A stretch of 64,000 nt of DNA from Epichloe hybrida. Lineage: Eukaryota > Ascomycota > Sordariomycetes > Hypocreales > Clavicipitaceae. The DNA lies in assembly GCA_019022495.1 (NCBI GenBank), contig JAFEKR010000014.1, positions 186,001 to 250,000 on the forward strand. Direction: 5' to 3'. Both the position numbers and the translations under genes were made by a program. Under the pieces are notes generated by a model. That model did no database searches. It saw only the letters and a program-made list of their open reading frames with translations, and had not been told where the DNA came from. This document shows, piece after piece, positions 1 through 12,938 of this stretch; the first letter of the stretch is position 1, and each line of letters opens with the position of its first letter.

Positions 1-372
1 CCACTTTCCTATACCCTTATAAAAGACTAGAAAGAATCTATTAAGCTACATCTAGAGACTACTACATAGCTTAAGCTTAATAACTAGATTACGAAATTTA
101 TTAACCTTAGTAGGCATTAAGGTTAGAGAGGTAATAACCTCTAGGAATTATTCCTAGAGGACTTTAAAGGCTAGTCTAGGAATACTTTCGCAAGGGCTAA
201 TAGTAATATTATATAAGAGCTACAAAGCTCCCTATAAGATAGTGGTGTCTACGTTACTTAAGGTTAAGGCCTCTTAGCTACAGCTACCTTATAATAGGTA
301 ATACAAGAAGAAAGAAGATTATTATAGCCTATAACTAAAGACCCTAAAGACCCTAAGGACTAGGCTAAAGCG

Positions 373-507
373 TTGATTAAAGAGATTGTAGCTAAGGTAT
401 TAATTAAAGGAATCATAGCTAACGCCTTAATTAAAGAGATTATAACCAAATCCTTAATTAAAGAGATTATTACTAAGGGGATGCTAATTAAAGCATTCCT
501 CGCAAAG
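373..507 (+). repeat. 27-bp imperfect tandem repeat (five units)
   Basis: Five adjoining units at 373-399, 400-426, 427-453, 454-480 and 481-507 share the core TTAATTAAAGAGATTAT and differ mainly by transitions. The unit is a multiple of three. In one frame it reads as nine-residue repeats of the type LIKEIIAKV, open through all units, which suggests a former coding repeat. Confidence 0.75.
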
Positions 508-1233
508 GAAGAGGTCTAATAAGCCACTAGAGAGATTACCAAAGATCATTAAGAGCAATTACCTAAAGACCTTAAAGATTAATAATAAGCCGTTAAACAT
601 GAGGATTATCAAGACCTAATGCCTACATGTAATATTAAATAACGCTTTAAGATAGAAAGCCGCGAGAGGGATAATATATTACGAACGCATCTATTACAGA
701 GGCATACGTTACGTACGCACGCAGGCTTATTCCTGCTAGCTATTATAGTTAATTTAGATTATTAGTAGTAAGGAGGCACAAGACCCTCGAGATCTTCATT
801 AAGGCATAAGACCCTTAGGACCTTTAAGACCCTTGTGAAGCTAGAAACCACAAAGGAGAAAAGACTAATGATTAATATTATAGCTCTTTATTAATTTTAC
901 GAGAGGCACGAGATCTACGAAGTCAGGTGGATTAATAGTAATAATAATCTAGCAAATATAATAATAAAAGCATTACTAAATTCATTACTTTTCTCTTTAA
1001 TTAATTCGAACGAATTAATAATTTATATTAAAGGATAGGTAAAGAGACCTATAATATTAGGGGATAGGAGCTTAGGTAAGGACTAACGGATTAACTTAAT
1101 TAACTAATGCTATAATAGCTAATTAGAGTAGCGAATTCCTATTAAGGGATTCACTTATATATACTTTTCTTTAATTTACTTTTTATTATATTTTTAAGCT
1201 CTTTAGCTACGAAGGAAAAAGAGAGATTACTAG

Positions 1234-1502
1234 TGTTAATTCCTTCGGATTTTCATTAGTTTAATCATAGCTAAAGACTAGACTAATTATAGGTCTAGCG
1301 CGATACATGTAACATAATTAGCTACATTAATTCGCTACTCTCTCTTTTACCTTACACATAGATTTCGCTTACTTTCCTAGTATCTAGACTTTCCCTCTCT
1401 TCTCCCTCTTTTCTTCCTAGCTATTAATTAATTTAACTATCATTAACTTTAATCATATAGAATTACCCTTATACCTGCGCAGGCACCTTGGTGTAACTAA
1501 TA
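1234..1502 (+). repeat. 3' LTR of the left-most copia element
   Basis: 269 bp, starting TGTTA after a purine-rich tract and ending TAACTAATA (TGT..ACA after undoing C-to-T changes). Its 3' end resembles that of the 11,600-18,077 element LTR, which suggests related families. The partner LTR is outside the window. Confidence 0.65.
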
Positions 1503-3288
1503 AATTAAGTAAAGAGATTAAAGGAGACTACCTAAAGTAGTCTAGAAGGTAAGGATTCTATTTAAGGGACTTATAATATTTACCTCTATACTTTAGTAGT
1601 TTAGTAAACCTTATATTTTCCCGCGCTCCTTTCCTTTAATAATATGTAAAGCTTCTAAAGCACTTAATTTATTACATTCTCTCCTAAATATACTAATCTT
1701 ATATGCTATAAATCTATAGGTAATATTATAGTAGTCTTTAGGTCTTATAAATCTCCCTTAATAATAAAAGCTTCTAATAGGCTTAAGCCCTTTATATATA
1801 GCTATATACTAATAACCTAAGTTTAAAATATCTCCTAATTACCTTTTACTAGGTTTATTACCTTTCTAGTAAGGTTATCTTACCTTATTCCTTTTTTTAT
1901 AAGTAGCTAAAGAGATATAAGGTTTATAAAGAATATTAGCTAGTACTAGGCGTTTAATAAGGTAAGAGTCTAGCTATCTATTAAGATAATCTAGGCTATG
2001 CTAATACTATAAGCCTTTATAATACTATAACTTACTTAAATTCTAGGCTACTAGCTATAATTAAGGTTTATAAACTAGCATTTATTATTAAAAATATAGA
2101 TTAAGGTATTACTATTAAGTATAACTTATGATTTACCCTAGGTAAAGAAAGCTTCTATAAACTTTTCTATAGCTATAAATATAATATTATTTTCCTTTAG
2201 CTCCTTTATACTATTACTAGGCTCTTTAGCGTTATTATCCTTTAACTATATATTATAAGCCTTCTTTATATTATTAGATTAATAATTTATTACTTCTTTT
2301 ACTTTCTTTAATAGCTCTTTATTAATTTTCTAGTCTTTTATTAGGTAAGAGCTTTATAGACCTTCTATAAGTCTTTTAACTTCTTTATCTTATATTTCTT
2401 ATAGTAAATATAATTATCTTTCTTTACTTTCTTTTTTTTAGCTTTATCCTTTATTTTACTATTAAGAGTTAGTTTTACTCTAAAAGAGTTATTAGCCTTT
2501 ACTTAAGACCTTCCTTAGGCTTTAATTAGATACTTAATCTTACTTATAATATTATAAAAATCTAGGACCTTTTCCTTATACTTTACTATATAAATTAGTA
2601 AGCTAACTTAAGCTAAGATAGTAAGGAATTAAGCCCTAATAGTATTATTAATTATTTCTATAAGTAAGTTACCCTTAGTAATAAGGTAGTTTACTTAGAG
2701 GTATCTTTTATAACTTATTAAAGTATTTATAAGTAACTTATTAATATTTACTTTTATAAGGTTTTACTTAATTATCTTATTAAAGTTAACTTGAGTATAA
2801 TACTTAATAGTCTTACTTAAAGGTATTATATTTCTCTTAAGCTTCTTAATCTTATCTTAAAGAGATATATACCTTAAGGTTATTTACTTATACTTAGGCC
2901 TAAGGGTTATTATAAACTATAAGTAATATTCTTATAAGGCCTTTATAAGGCTTTAGAATTAACTATTAAAAACCTAATAATAACTACTAAAAACTATAAA
3001 CTAAGCACTATCTTTAGTATTATTAAGTTATTAAGGGTACTAAAAATAGCTCTCTTTAGTTACCTTAATATTTTTAGGTAAGCTTTCCTTAGGTTCTAGT
3101 AAGCTCTTAGTTATAGCTTTAGTGCTATATAAGCATATTTAAACTTCTAAGGTCTTAGTTATAAATAATTAACTCTATATAAATTCTACTACCTTTCTCT
3201 TTACTAGAGTTTTATTTCCTATAAGGATTAAAGGCTTAGGAGAGTAGTCTAGCTATATCTTTAAATTAGGATTAATAAAGACCTAGAT
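1503..3288 (-). pseudogene. Minus-strand copia-like gag-pol remnant (3' portion), interrupted by the 3,294-10,104 element
   Basis: On the minus strand this AT-rich segment keeps one long frame broken only by TAG and TAA, as expected when RIP turns CAG, CAA and TGG into stops. Around 2,100 the frame resembles the copia protease start (VILNSNT, compare VLDSGAT) followed by FNNKCQFINLN, and the segment near 1,900 ends in NLISLQLL, typical of the protease to pre-integrase stretch. Upstream, near 2,430, lies lysine-rich gag-like sequence. The frame continues in 10,110-10,600 once the copia element and one copy of its TCTAT duplication are removed. It is cut on the left by the LTR ending at 1,502. 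Confidence 0.55.
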
Positions 3289-3293
3289 TCTAT

Positions 3294-3602
3294 TGTTGGA
3301 ACAAAGGTGATATCAATCGCGCGTCGCAGCCGCAATTACCTGGCAGAAGCTTAGGCCACGCGCGGACCCCACACGTAACCTATAACCTAGCATGTTAATT
3401 AGCTAGGAAATGTAGGGATATAAACACGTAACCCCTTTTCCCTTTATGTATTATAACTTCTAGCTTTTTACCTCTCTTTTCCTATAACTTAATTAATTAT
3501 AATAATAGATAACGCAGCCTAGAATAAATAATTAATGATAATACTATTCTTTAGGCTCACGACTGTATTATACATTGAATTTAATACCCTGTGAATCTAA
3601 TA
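3294..3602 (+). repeat. 5' LTR of the 3,294-10,104 copia element
   Basis: 309 bp, TGTTGG..CTAATA. It aligns end to end with 9,796-10,104, and the differences I saw are transitions of the RIP type. Both copies keep a GC-richer core around GCGCGGACCCCACAC. Confidence 0.9.
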
Positions 3603-5799
3603 CTAATTAGTGGTTACCTTCATAGATAACCATGTAGTTTTTAAACACCGTAAATTAGTAAGGTTAATTAGAAGAGGTAGCTTATCTAATAACGACTTGC
3701 CCTATGTAATAGGAGGGCTATGTTTAATAATAAGTTATGCTAACGGAAAGGTATAATATAGCTCTCTTCTTACTTTAGTATTAATATCTATATCTATATA
3801 GACTCTGAAATAATAAAGAAAGGTTTAATACTAGTAGCTAAGCTATCCCCTTATCTTTCTTTATTATACGTTTTATCACGTATTTAAAGTTAACTGCCTT
3901 GCCTTGCGATCCTTTATATCCAAAACACATTACATAATCATAGTTATACCCCTTTTCTTCTTATATTATAAGATCTACCTCCCTTAATTAATTAGAATAT
4001 TAGATATAGCTAGACCATCTAGGACTTCTAGTTAATTTAGAGTTCCTAGTAAGACTAATAGCTATAATAATACTATAGAAGGCATTAAAACAGGAGATAA
4101 TAATAAATACCTTAACAAAGGAAAAACCCCTATCTACACTAACCTATACCCCTATATCTCTGTAAGGCTTTAATAACACATTATAAAAGAACTACTTTAA
4201 TAAATAGGAAGTTCTAAATATAAAAAGATAAAAACACCTAAGGAAATTAGTCTTTATATCCTTATAAAGACTAAATAATATAAGGAGTAAGGGTTATTTA
4301 GAAGAACACTATTCTCCGAATTTAGTAATAACTTCTATAAATAGTTAAGGGATAAGTTTACAAAAGGAAGAGACCTTTTATAGAATAGACTTTAAGACTA
4401 TCTTCTTTATAATAGAGTGTATATAACTATTAGAAAAGGTACTAAGATAGTAAATAACCTTAAAGAAGTAATAAACTAAGAAGAATTTAGATTTTAGACT
4501 CTTAAAGAAATTAAAGAGGCTAGGAAGAAGTATATAGGCTTCTAAAAGAACCTATAGAATAAAGAGTTCTTCTATGATTTACTAGATAATAGTAATATTA
4601 GAACTAGGTAACCTACCCTGTCACCCTATTTATTAGTATAATTACTATTAAAAGAATTAATAAGCTAGACTCCCCTAGGAAGACTAAGTTAATCCCCTCT
4701 AGGAAGGCCTAGCTAATCTCCCCTAGGAAGGTTAATTAACCTAGAGTTAAGACTACCTAAGGATACTATTCGCAAGCATCTATAAGTAACTCCCTTACCT
4801 ATACCTTTACCAGAGGTAAGTTAGTAGTATTACCCTAGTAATACTACTAATAATACCCCTAAGCAGGAGAGTTACTAATAGAGGTAACCTATGCTATCTA
4901 GGGCTAGTAGTACCCCTATTAGCATAGCTTAAAGAGCTATAATTCCTCCTTCCTAATATAAGGAAGAGGAGAATTAGAGGGAATAATAAGCCCTAAGGGT
5001 GCTACCTATAAAGCTACTCTCTTACTTCCTAAAGACCTTACTACCCCTTCTATAAATATAAAGGGAAACACCTAGAGAACCCCTATAGACTTAGAGACCT
5101 TCGCTAAAGTAAATTATTAACCTATCTAAGGTATACCCTAAAGAGTAACTCTATAGCGCTAATAACTATAATATTCTTAAGTTAAAGCTTTAAATATTCT
5201 ATAGAAAGTATAAGTTACTTAACATCTAGCCTAAATAAGCTAGTTATGCTTTTAAGGTTATACTTAAAGGTAAAGTACTATAATACTATATAGACTACCT
5301 CTCTAAACCTAGATAACTATAAGATCTCCTTACGCTTATTAGCTATATAAGAGAACGATTTAAAACTAAGGATATATAGTAAAGATATTTACTAGAGTAA
5401 AATAACACTTCCCTAAAAGGAATGGCAAATAATAACCTAAGTAAGTTAATAATTAAATGCTTTAATGAACTTATAGAAAGACTAGCTATCTTATAATAAG
5501 TAGTGCCTAAAGTAAGCTAAACTAAAAGGGCACTCTAGAATTAACTTATTAAAGCTTGTTATAGTATTCTAAAGTGTAGAGGAGCGATTATAGATCCGCT
5601 AGATAAACTACAAGAGTTCTATAAATAGATTAGAATAACCCTTTATCTTATTAAGGAAGAGAAGAAAAACCATTAATAATTCCTAACTAAAGCTACAACC
5701 CTAGAGTAATTCTAGACTAACTAAAGATATAATAGGAAGGGAAAAGAGACCTAATACCCCTTAAAACCATAAGGAAGAGGAGATACTCCCTACACAAAG

Positions 5800-8700
5800 A
5801 AGTGCTATATATATAGTAAGGAAGGATGCTAGTTATCTAAGCACCCTAAAGAGAACTATAAGAAGGCGTTTTAATGCTTTAAGAATTACTACCTTACGGA
5901 TCTAACTAATAACTTATATTATTTATTCCTTACTTAGTATAAGGGAGAACACAAGTCCTAACCCCCTATTAATAACAAAATCGCTTAGTATATAAAGAGC
6001 ATTGGATTTAATAATAGCCCCAATAATATAGATAGGCTAGTACCTATAAGCTTCTTTACTTACGGAACCTAGATTAATAGCGAAAGAACAGTTTAATTCC
6101 TAATAAGGCAAGTAGCTTATTATAGTCTTAGTAAAGAAGACCCCTTTTAGTAAGAACTTGTAAACAAAGCCCTAGTAACATTTATATTAGAAGATTGCTA
6201 TTCCTATGCGACATTCTAAGGGATTATGCCTAATATAGGAGCCGCAAAGTTCTCTATAGTAAGGCACCCTTAATTCCTTGCTTTATAACATTAGATGCTT
6301 ATATTATAGCTTAATAAATTAATAAAGAAAAAGGCATTAGTTAGGTTTAGCGCGGGAGACCTGATTATCGCGCTTAGAGCAGCTAATGTGCCTACCCCCT
6401 TTAGAAATATTCTCTTTTAGGTTATCCCTATAAACACTCTATTTCTCTTATCCCTTAATAATATAGACTATCTAAAGATTAACTTTAATATCTCTAAGAA
6501 CACGCTATAATAAGGAAACATTAAAGTCCTTATTATATACAAATAGGGCCACGCCTAGATGCTTCTTATATAGAAAGAAGAAGTAGTTACTTAGAGCTAC
6601 CTTATAGAAGGCAAGCTATAGTAATTATATTGCTGCTTTAGGTATTTATTAATCTAATATCTATATAAGGTTCTTTGTAAATCAGGGCATAATATTAACA
6701 TTAAAGCTATTAGGGAGCTTATAAGAATCTGCTACTAATGCTAAATATACGTAGATAGCCTAAATTACTTTAAGTTTACCCTTAAGGATAAGTGTAGCTT
6801 TAATTATAAAGTAATAGTAAATATCTTCTACCTAGATAGTAACTACCTTACACTTTACGCTATAGATGTGGCTATAGTGTTTAACATAGCGAAATTCCTT
6901 AATAATATCTCTATAAAAATAACCTAGGAAGCCCTCTAAATATGCTAGATTAATGCTTACCTAGGCCCCCTAGACTTTATTATTATAGATGCTAGAATAA
7001 ACTTCTATGGTAATGAATTTAGATAATTTATAGCTTTAATGTTAATTTTAATTAAGGAAGTCCTTATTAAGGCACACTATAGCATAGGGAAGGTTAAAAG
7101 GTATTATAGGCCGCTCTAAAGAGCCTATAATATAATTAGATGCGAATGCCTTATAACGCTAGAACCTGTTGCCCTTTAAATAGTAATTAAGGCCCTAAAT
7201 AACACCACAGGCCCTAATAGCCTTATCCTAACCCTCCTTATCTTTAGAGCTTACTTACGTATAATAAATAAGTCCTTACTATTACCTAATATTACATAAT
7301 ATATAATTATAGTATAGAAGGCTACTAAAGAGATTAAGAGACTTTACGCTATTTAGAAGGTTAATAAGGCCCTTACTAAATATAATAGCCTAGATACCTT
7401 AAAGACCCTTAGCCTGCTACTTAGATTAAAGGTTAAGGTCTAGTAAGAAAGTGAGGGATAGGTAAGTCTATATAAGCTACTAGTAATTACTAGAGAGAGC
7501 TATATACTTATTCTTAATATGCCTAGAGGCCTAAAGACCTTTAGGTTAATATCTATTAAGCCTTACTATAATAATCCTAATATAAAGAAGATAACGGAGC
7601 CTAGTAAAGAGAAAGGAGAGAAAGGGTAAGAGGCTTGTAATAAGAATATAGTGCTACTAATACCACTAAAGCAAGGACATGGAAGGCTACGGAAGAACTC
7701 TCCTATGATGCCTTAAGGTGCTAATATATTCCTATTAGTAAAAGAATATAGTAACCTAGCTCTTATAATTAAGCTATGTAAGGAAGGAATTATTAAGACC
7801 CTAGGTAAACTATTTAAGCTGTTAATAAAAGCGGAGATTAACACTTTAATTAAGTAAGGTATATTTGAATTCATTATGTTTAATAAGGAAGAACATAGTA
7901 GGATTTAGATCTTTAATTCCTAATTTATTAATGAGATTAAAGGTAAGATAATAGAACCCTATAAAAAGTCATGCCTTATAATCTAAGGGTGTAAGGATAA
8001 AGGGAAACAGGCTATTCTTATATAGGCCCTAATGATTTAACGCGCGAGCTAACGTCTTATCCTTGTGATAGCCCTGTTAGTAAGATTAAGGAAATTCCTT
8101 ATCTAGCTAAGAGATATCTATTAGGCTTATGTACAGGCCTATATATTACTAGAGCGGCTAATCCTAGCGTGCTTACTAATTTAGATATAGCATCTCTACC
8201 CGCCTAGTATAATCTTAAGGGTTATAAAACCCCTCTATAGGCTTGTAGAGGTAAGAACACACTAGTAAGTTATGTATTACAAGTATTATAGAGAGAACCT
8301 CTAGATAGAAACCTCTATATATAATCCCTACCTGCTTATGACTATAAAGGAAAGCCCTAACTTTACTTATATTAGAATATAGACTAATAATATAATTAGC
8401 CTCTTAGATAAGTTCTCTAAGAAGGAAGAGACCTAGCTTACTATAGTAAGCTTTAATGTAAAGCTAAAGTAATTCCTAACTTAGGACTACCCTCTTATGT
8501 TTAATAGTAGCATTATCTTGCTAGAGAATAATACTATTAAGATCTAGTAGAAAGGGCAGAGTAATAAGTTAGAGTTAGTTCTAATAACTAACTTAAAGCG
8601 TAAATACGTTAAGTAGAGGGCCTAAGGCGCTTACATCGCCTTAATCTGCTAACTAGAGGCTTGCTTTAACCTACTTGTTACTATATAACACTAGGAGCTA

Positions 8701-9330
8701 ACCCTAGAGGACGTGAAAGCCCTTAATCACTACCTAAAGTAGTAGATAAATTACCTAGAGAGAGGTCTAATGTTTATCCTAATTAACCTTAAGAAAGCAA
8801 AGCTCTTTGCCTTTATAAATAAATCCTTTGCTAATAACTAGGACTTATCCTTATAACTAGGATATATACTTATCCTAGTAAACAAAGACTACACTAATAG
8901 CAAGTTTATAATTAAAGGTAATATTATATACTTTAGCTTAATAAAGAGCAAGAGAGTTACGCAAAGCGTGCTTACCTTAGAAGTCTATGGTATAGTAGCT
9001 AGTATTAATATAGCTTATGTAATTATAACCACCCTAAACTTAGTTACTAACTAACTAAAGCTCTTAAAGATCCTAGTTATTATATATATAGATTTATACT
9101 CCTTATATAAGTGCCTTATTAAGCTTAGTATAACAAAGGAGAAACGCCTAATAATTAATATTATAGCCCTTTAATAGTTATATAAACACTAAGAACTCTA
9201 TAAGATCTAATAGATTAACAGAGAGAATAACCTAGCTAATGCCTTTATAAAGGTATTACCTAATAAGGCCCTTAAGAGCTTTATCTTAACTAACTAGATA
9301 ACTATCTAGATAGAGGGATAGGTTACTTAT
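5800..9330 (+). pseudogene. Decayed copia gag-pol of the 3,294-10,104 element
   Basis: Recognisable pieces on the plus strand: a copia zinc knuckle near 5,803-5,855 (KKCYIYSKEGC, then KHPKE); an integrase fragment near 6,980-7,025 (IIIDARINFYGNEF, compare the copia motif DAG.NF...EF); RT near 8,190-8,400 (ILRVIKPLYRLVE, then an IQTNN motif corresponding to the copia QTDD catalytic pair); and an RNase H tail near 9,137-9,330 (ANAFIKVLPNKALK, then IEG-stop-V). Multiple TAG and TAA stops lie between them. Expected family order; no function remains. Confidence 0.85.
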
Positions 9331-9795
9331 ACGTAACACATATGTAGTAAGAGGAAAAAGGTAATTCTCTAGGAGGGTAGCTATAGGGATAAGATAGTAA
9401 TACACAGGGGATTTACGCCCCTATAGTTAATATCCCTAGTAGCTATAACCACGCTAGCCTACTAGGCCCTCCTAGTAGACTATAGATATTAATAGTAGTG
9501 CGTAGGAGAATAAAGGTGTTACTAAGGAGGAGGAAGATATTATATATGCACTATAGTGTAGTATATGTGTTATTTTAAGGAAAAGAAGGGATTCGGAAGG
9601 ACTTACTTATCCTTATATAGGCTTATAAGCTAAGCGAGATTATTATTTCCCTTTTATTAGCAATTATATGCCTAGACAGGCTATAAGTTCTTTTCCTTAT
9701 ATCCCCTATTAATTATATTCTTAATCTATCTTTCTTTTTTATTTCTGTAATTAATATTACGTGTTAATAATTATGTTAAAAGAGAGAAGTTCTAG

Positions 9796-10104
9796 TGTTA
9801 GAATAAAGGTAATATTAATCACGCGTTGTAGCTATAATTACCTAGCAGAAGCTTAGGCCGTGCGCGGACCCCACACATAACCTATAACCTAGCACGTTAA
9901 TTAGCTAGGAAATGTGGGGACACAAACGCGCAACCCCTTTTCCCTTTATGTATTATAACTTCTAGCTTTTTACCTCTCTTTTCCTATAACTTAATTAATT
10001 ATGATAATAGATAACGTAGCCTAGAATAGATAATCAATGATAATACTATTCTTCGGGCTTACGACTGTATTACACATTGAATTCAATACCCTGTGAATCC
10101 AACA
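9796..10104 (+). repeat. 3' LTR of the 3,294-10,104 copia element
   Basis: 309 bp, TGTTAGAA..CCAACA, directly after the purine tract AAAAGAGAGAAG. Same length as the 5' LTR and followed by the target duplication TCTAT. Confidence 0.9.
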
Positions 10105-10109
10105 TCTAT

Positions 10110-10600
10110 CTTTAATAGCTTTTACCTTAACTATTTTATACTATAGGTCCTAATAGTAGGGCTCCTATAGCTTAATAGCTAGCTTATTACTTTTTAAAGA
10201 TTCCTTAGATATTATAAGATATTCTATAGTATTATTAAACTAATAAATAGTGGTGTTTAATCCTAGCATGCTAGGGCTGCTTAATTATAATATTAATGAA
10301 TTTTAGGCCTCTTTTCCTAGGTATATACTAATTTATTTAAAGATTAAATAATAGGATAATTTAAAGAGAAGAGTACTAATTTAGAAAAGAGGTATAATAA
10401 TTATAAACACTATGTAATTACTACTATATTAGACTATAAAGCTAGGGTTTAATATAATTACCTTTATTAAGTTATTTATTCTTATAAAAGAGTATAAACT
10501 ATGGTTTAAATACCTAAGTACCTTTACTATAGGTAAGGTACTAATATAGTGCTAAAATATACTATATAGTTATAGAGATTATAGAAAATAACTAGCTAGG
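10110..10600 (-). pseudogene. Minus-strand copia-like gag remnant (5' portion), other half of the 1,503-3,288 remnant
   Basis: Removing the copia element joins this segment to 3,288 in one minus-strand frame, across the sequence KAIKDRI-stop-VFINPN, with only TAG stops in between. It is the N-terminal, gag-like part of the older element. A palindrome CCTAGCATGCTAGG occurs near 10,262. I could not locate this element's own LTR. Confidence 0.45.
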
Positions 10601-10611
10601 GGTGGACTCCT

Positions 10612-10804
10612 ATCTTAGCTAGTTGAGTAGCGAGACTATCGTGCGACAGGGATCAATTATGCCCTTGTGGGTGCAACAGTAACGAAGCGCCACGGCTATC
10701 GGGAAGTGGACACTAGACGCTGAAACGTCACATGGTCGGGCGGCGCGCCATTTATCAACGAGTCAGCGAGCTACATTCACTAACGCAGGATTGAGGGCCG
10801 CGAC
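10612..10804. other. Unmutated GC-normal island between two RIP-degraded elements
   Basis: About 190 bp with normal CpA, CpG and GC content, starting near CTAGGGGTGGACTCC and ending at the GCGAC duplication of the gypsy element. No ORF or motif seen. Because the gypsy element is flanked on the other side by GC-normal DNA (from 23,815), this looks like the original chromosomal target of that element. Confidence 0.5.
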
Positions 10805-10963
10805 CAAAAAGACGGATTCGATGAAAACAAACTTTTTATTGATTAATAGTAGCTAAGATTTCTTGAGTTAAATGAAGGGCAATGCCCTTCTAATAAAAAT
10901 TTTTCTGTGTGGCTTTCGAGCTAGAGGGTGGGTCAGTGCCTCGCACCTTCCCCCCCTCCTACT
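10805..10963 (-). repeat. Left 159-bp terminal repeat of the gypsy-like element
   Basis: Nearly identical in sequence and equal in length to 23,656-23,814, including the motifs CAACTTTTTATTGATTAATA-like AT stretch, GTGTGGCTTTCGAGCTAGAG and a run of C before CTCCTACT. Differences are C-to-T or G-to-A. Immediately preceded by GCGAC. Confidence 0.75.
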
Positions 10964-11594
10964 CGTCTACTAGCACAGGTTAATTCGGTGCCTTTCTTTT
11001 TTAAGTGGCGTGATAAGCACAGGGCAAACACCCCAGGATATACTTCATAACATCAGTCCCTATTCTAGGCTAAAACACAGTCTAAGTTAGTCTTTGTTAA
11101 GTTAACTCCACCCTAAAGTGTCCTAACATATTATAGGTACCTTAAAGTGTAGTAGTTACCTTTTCTTACACTAGGTAACGCTAATAACTATACTACCCTT
11201 TATACTAGAGAATCCTATCCTTTAGCTTATATTACTACACTTTTACTATTATTTACTAAATTATATAATAGTTATAACTCCTTTCTTTATACTACCCTAT
11301 AGTTAAGAATATTATTATTTTAGTATACTAAGGTTTATTTAAATACTTCCTCTATAAGACTTTAGTCCTTAGTAAGACTTCTAGCTACCTTACGCTTTAG
11401 CTTACTCCCTTATAGGCTTTAAGCCTTTTCTTATCCTTAGTAATCTTTAGGGACTTTAATATCTCCTTATACTTACTAACTTTGTTCTTCTAGATTTACT
11501 AATTTTAGCTTATATCCTATAATCTAAATTCCGTTAGGTTATTTATATAATTATTAGAAGGAAAGATAGTATAGGATAGCTTATTTACTATAGT
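10964..11594 (-). pseudogene. Gypsy-like ORF remnant downstream of RNase H
   Basis: On the minus strand the frame from the RNase H segment (18,083 onward) continues here after removing the copia element: KRNTIVNKLSYTIFPSN spans the insertion point and corresponds to the gypsy motif KxNxxADALSR. Beyond it is about 0.5 kb of AT-rich, lysine-rich frame with RIP stops. No integrase HHCC or DDE signature is visible. Confidence 0.55.
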
Positions 11595-11599
11595 ATTTC

Positions 11600-11830
11600 T
11601 GTTGCGACAACCAGGTCAACATCGGGTTGACCACTAGGAAAGTGGAGCACGTGCGGCAGCGCCGCACTGTGATTGGCCGCACCCGTACGCGAGGCACACA
11701 CGTGACTCACGTCCCCCTTTTCTTGTGGCCACACAACGCTGTAAATAGCTTCAATCCTTAGACCTTATTATATCATTGAACCTGACCCTACGTTGCACTA
11801 GTGCATACCAATCCCTTAGTGTAACTAACA
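11600..11830 (+). repeat. 5' LTR of the second copia element, largely unmutated
   Basis: 231 bp, TGTTGCGAC..CTAACA. It keeps CpG-rich sequence such as GCGGCAGCGCCGCAC that is degraded in the 3' copy, so RIP hit the two LTRs very unevenly. Confidence 0.9.
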
Positions 11831-12938
11831 CTGATCAGTGAACCACAGATAAGCTAGGAATCACTTAAGAAGAGGCCTTCCTTTAGCTGCCTAAGGAAGT
11901 GTGCTAAAGGAAGATAGACTCCGGATACTAGATGTTAGGCTTCCTAGGGATTTGACTTTTTCTATTAGCAAGTCTCTAACTATTAATAGAAGAACCAATC
12001 CTATTATCTATCACAAGAAAACCAATCAACTAACCAAGAGTTTATAGCCACGCATAACTTCTTAAACTAGAGATTAAAAACCCCTTAACCCTACTAGTTA
12101 AAAATCCCTTAGCCTCACTAGCTAAAGACTATTAATAATAGCACCCCTAAGTAATAAACAAGCTTTATTACAGACTACTAAAGGAAAGTAGCCTACCTAG
12201 TCAAGACCTAATAAAGTAAGCTTACCTTTATAACTTTAAAAACATACCTTAGTTATTACTACTAACTAGAAGAGCTTAAGAGAACCAAATCCTTAGACTA
12301 CTAAGGAATAGGAGCTTAATAACTATCTTACTTAGATGATTAACGTCTATAAGAGTGGTTAATATAAAGATCTTACTCTTTAGGAGATCTTCTGTAATAA
12401 CCTTGATAGCTAGACAAAAGAAATACTTAATTAAGCTTCACGACCTTTGGTACACGAATTACAAGACTACCTACGTAAGAATAGCGTCTATATTATTCGA
12501 AATCAAAGCAGTAAGATTGTTAAATCGTTAATTCAAGTCCTTAAAGAAGAAATAATGTCATAGTAGCCTGAAAACGAAATCGCAAAGCAAATCACCATAG
12601 GCAAATTCCTCTCTTCAAATAATCCTGCCCTTAAAAGCCCTCTAATTATAAGCCCTTTAATTCACACTACCCCTATCTATTACCCTTTAGTATACAATCC
12701 TCCTATATATAATCCCCTAATTAATAACCCTCATAATCCCGCTTTAAACAACCCTCTAGCTACATAACCGCCTCTAGGAAAAAACACACCTAAACCCCTA
12801 ATAAATCCGATAATTCCGCTAATTATCCTAGAACAACTAATATAACAGATGACCCTAGCTGTGCAAATAGTGACAATCCCGTCTGAAGATTAAATCGTAA
12901 GAAAGATCTTAGAACTCACAAAAAGCTATAAGGATAAC

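Larger units (their letters stand above)
1..1502 (+). mobile_element. 3' end of a RIP-degraded Ty1/copia retrotransposon with its 3' LTR
   Basis: The left end lies outside the window. At about 850-1,070 the plus strand reads as a decayed copia RNase H tail: a KRLMINI-like stretch, then NNNLANIIIKALLN and IKG-stop-VKR, matching the same part of the two complete copia elements downstream. A purine-rich tract (1,215-1,226) is followed by an LTR at 1,234-1,502 that begins TGTTA and ends GTAACTAATA, the RIP-mutated form of the GTAACCAACA end of the second copia LTR. Bases 1-840 do not align with the RT region of the other elements as far as I can see, so this copy is rearranged or of a different subfamily. 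No intact ORF remains. Confidence 0.7.
3294..10104 (+). mobile_element. Full-length RIP-inactivated Ty1/copia retrotransposon
   Basis: 6.8 kb, bounded by 309-bp direct LTRs (3,294-3,602 and 9,796-10,104) and flanked by the 5-bp duplication TCTAT (3,289-3,293 and 10,105-10,109). A polypurine tract (9,778-9,789) precedes the 3' LTR. The internal plus strand carries copia domains in the copia order: gag with a zinc knuckle, integrase, RT, RNase H. Almost every former Gln or Trp codon is a stop and CpA is nearly absent, so the element is dead. It is inserted in an older minus-strand copia remnant. Confidence 0.92.
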
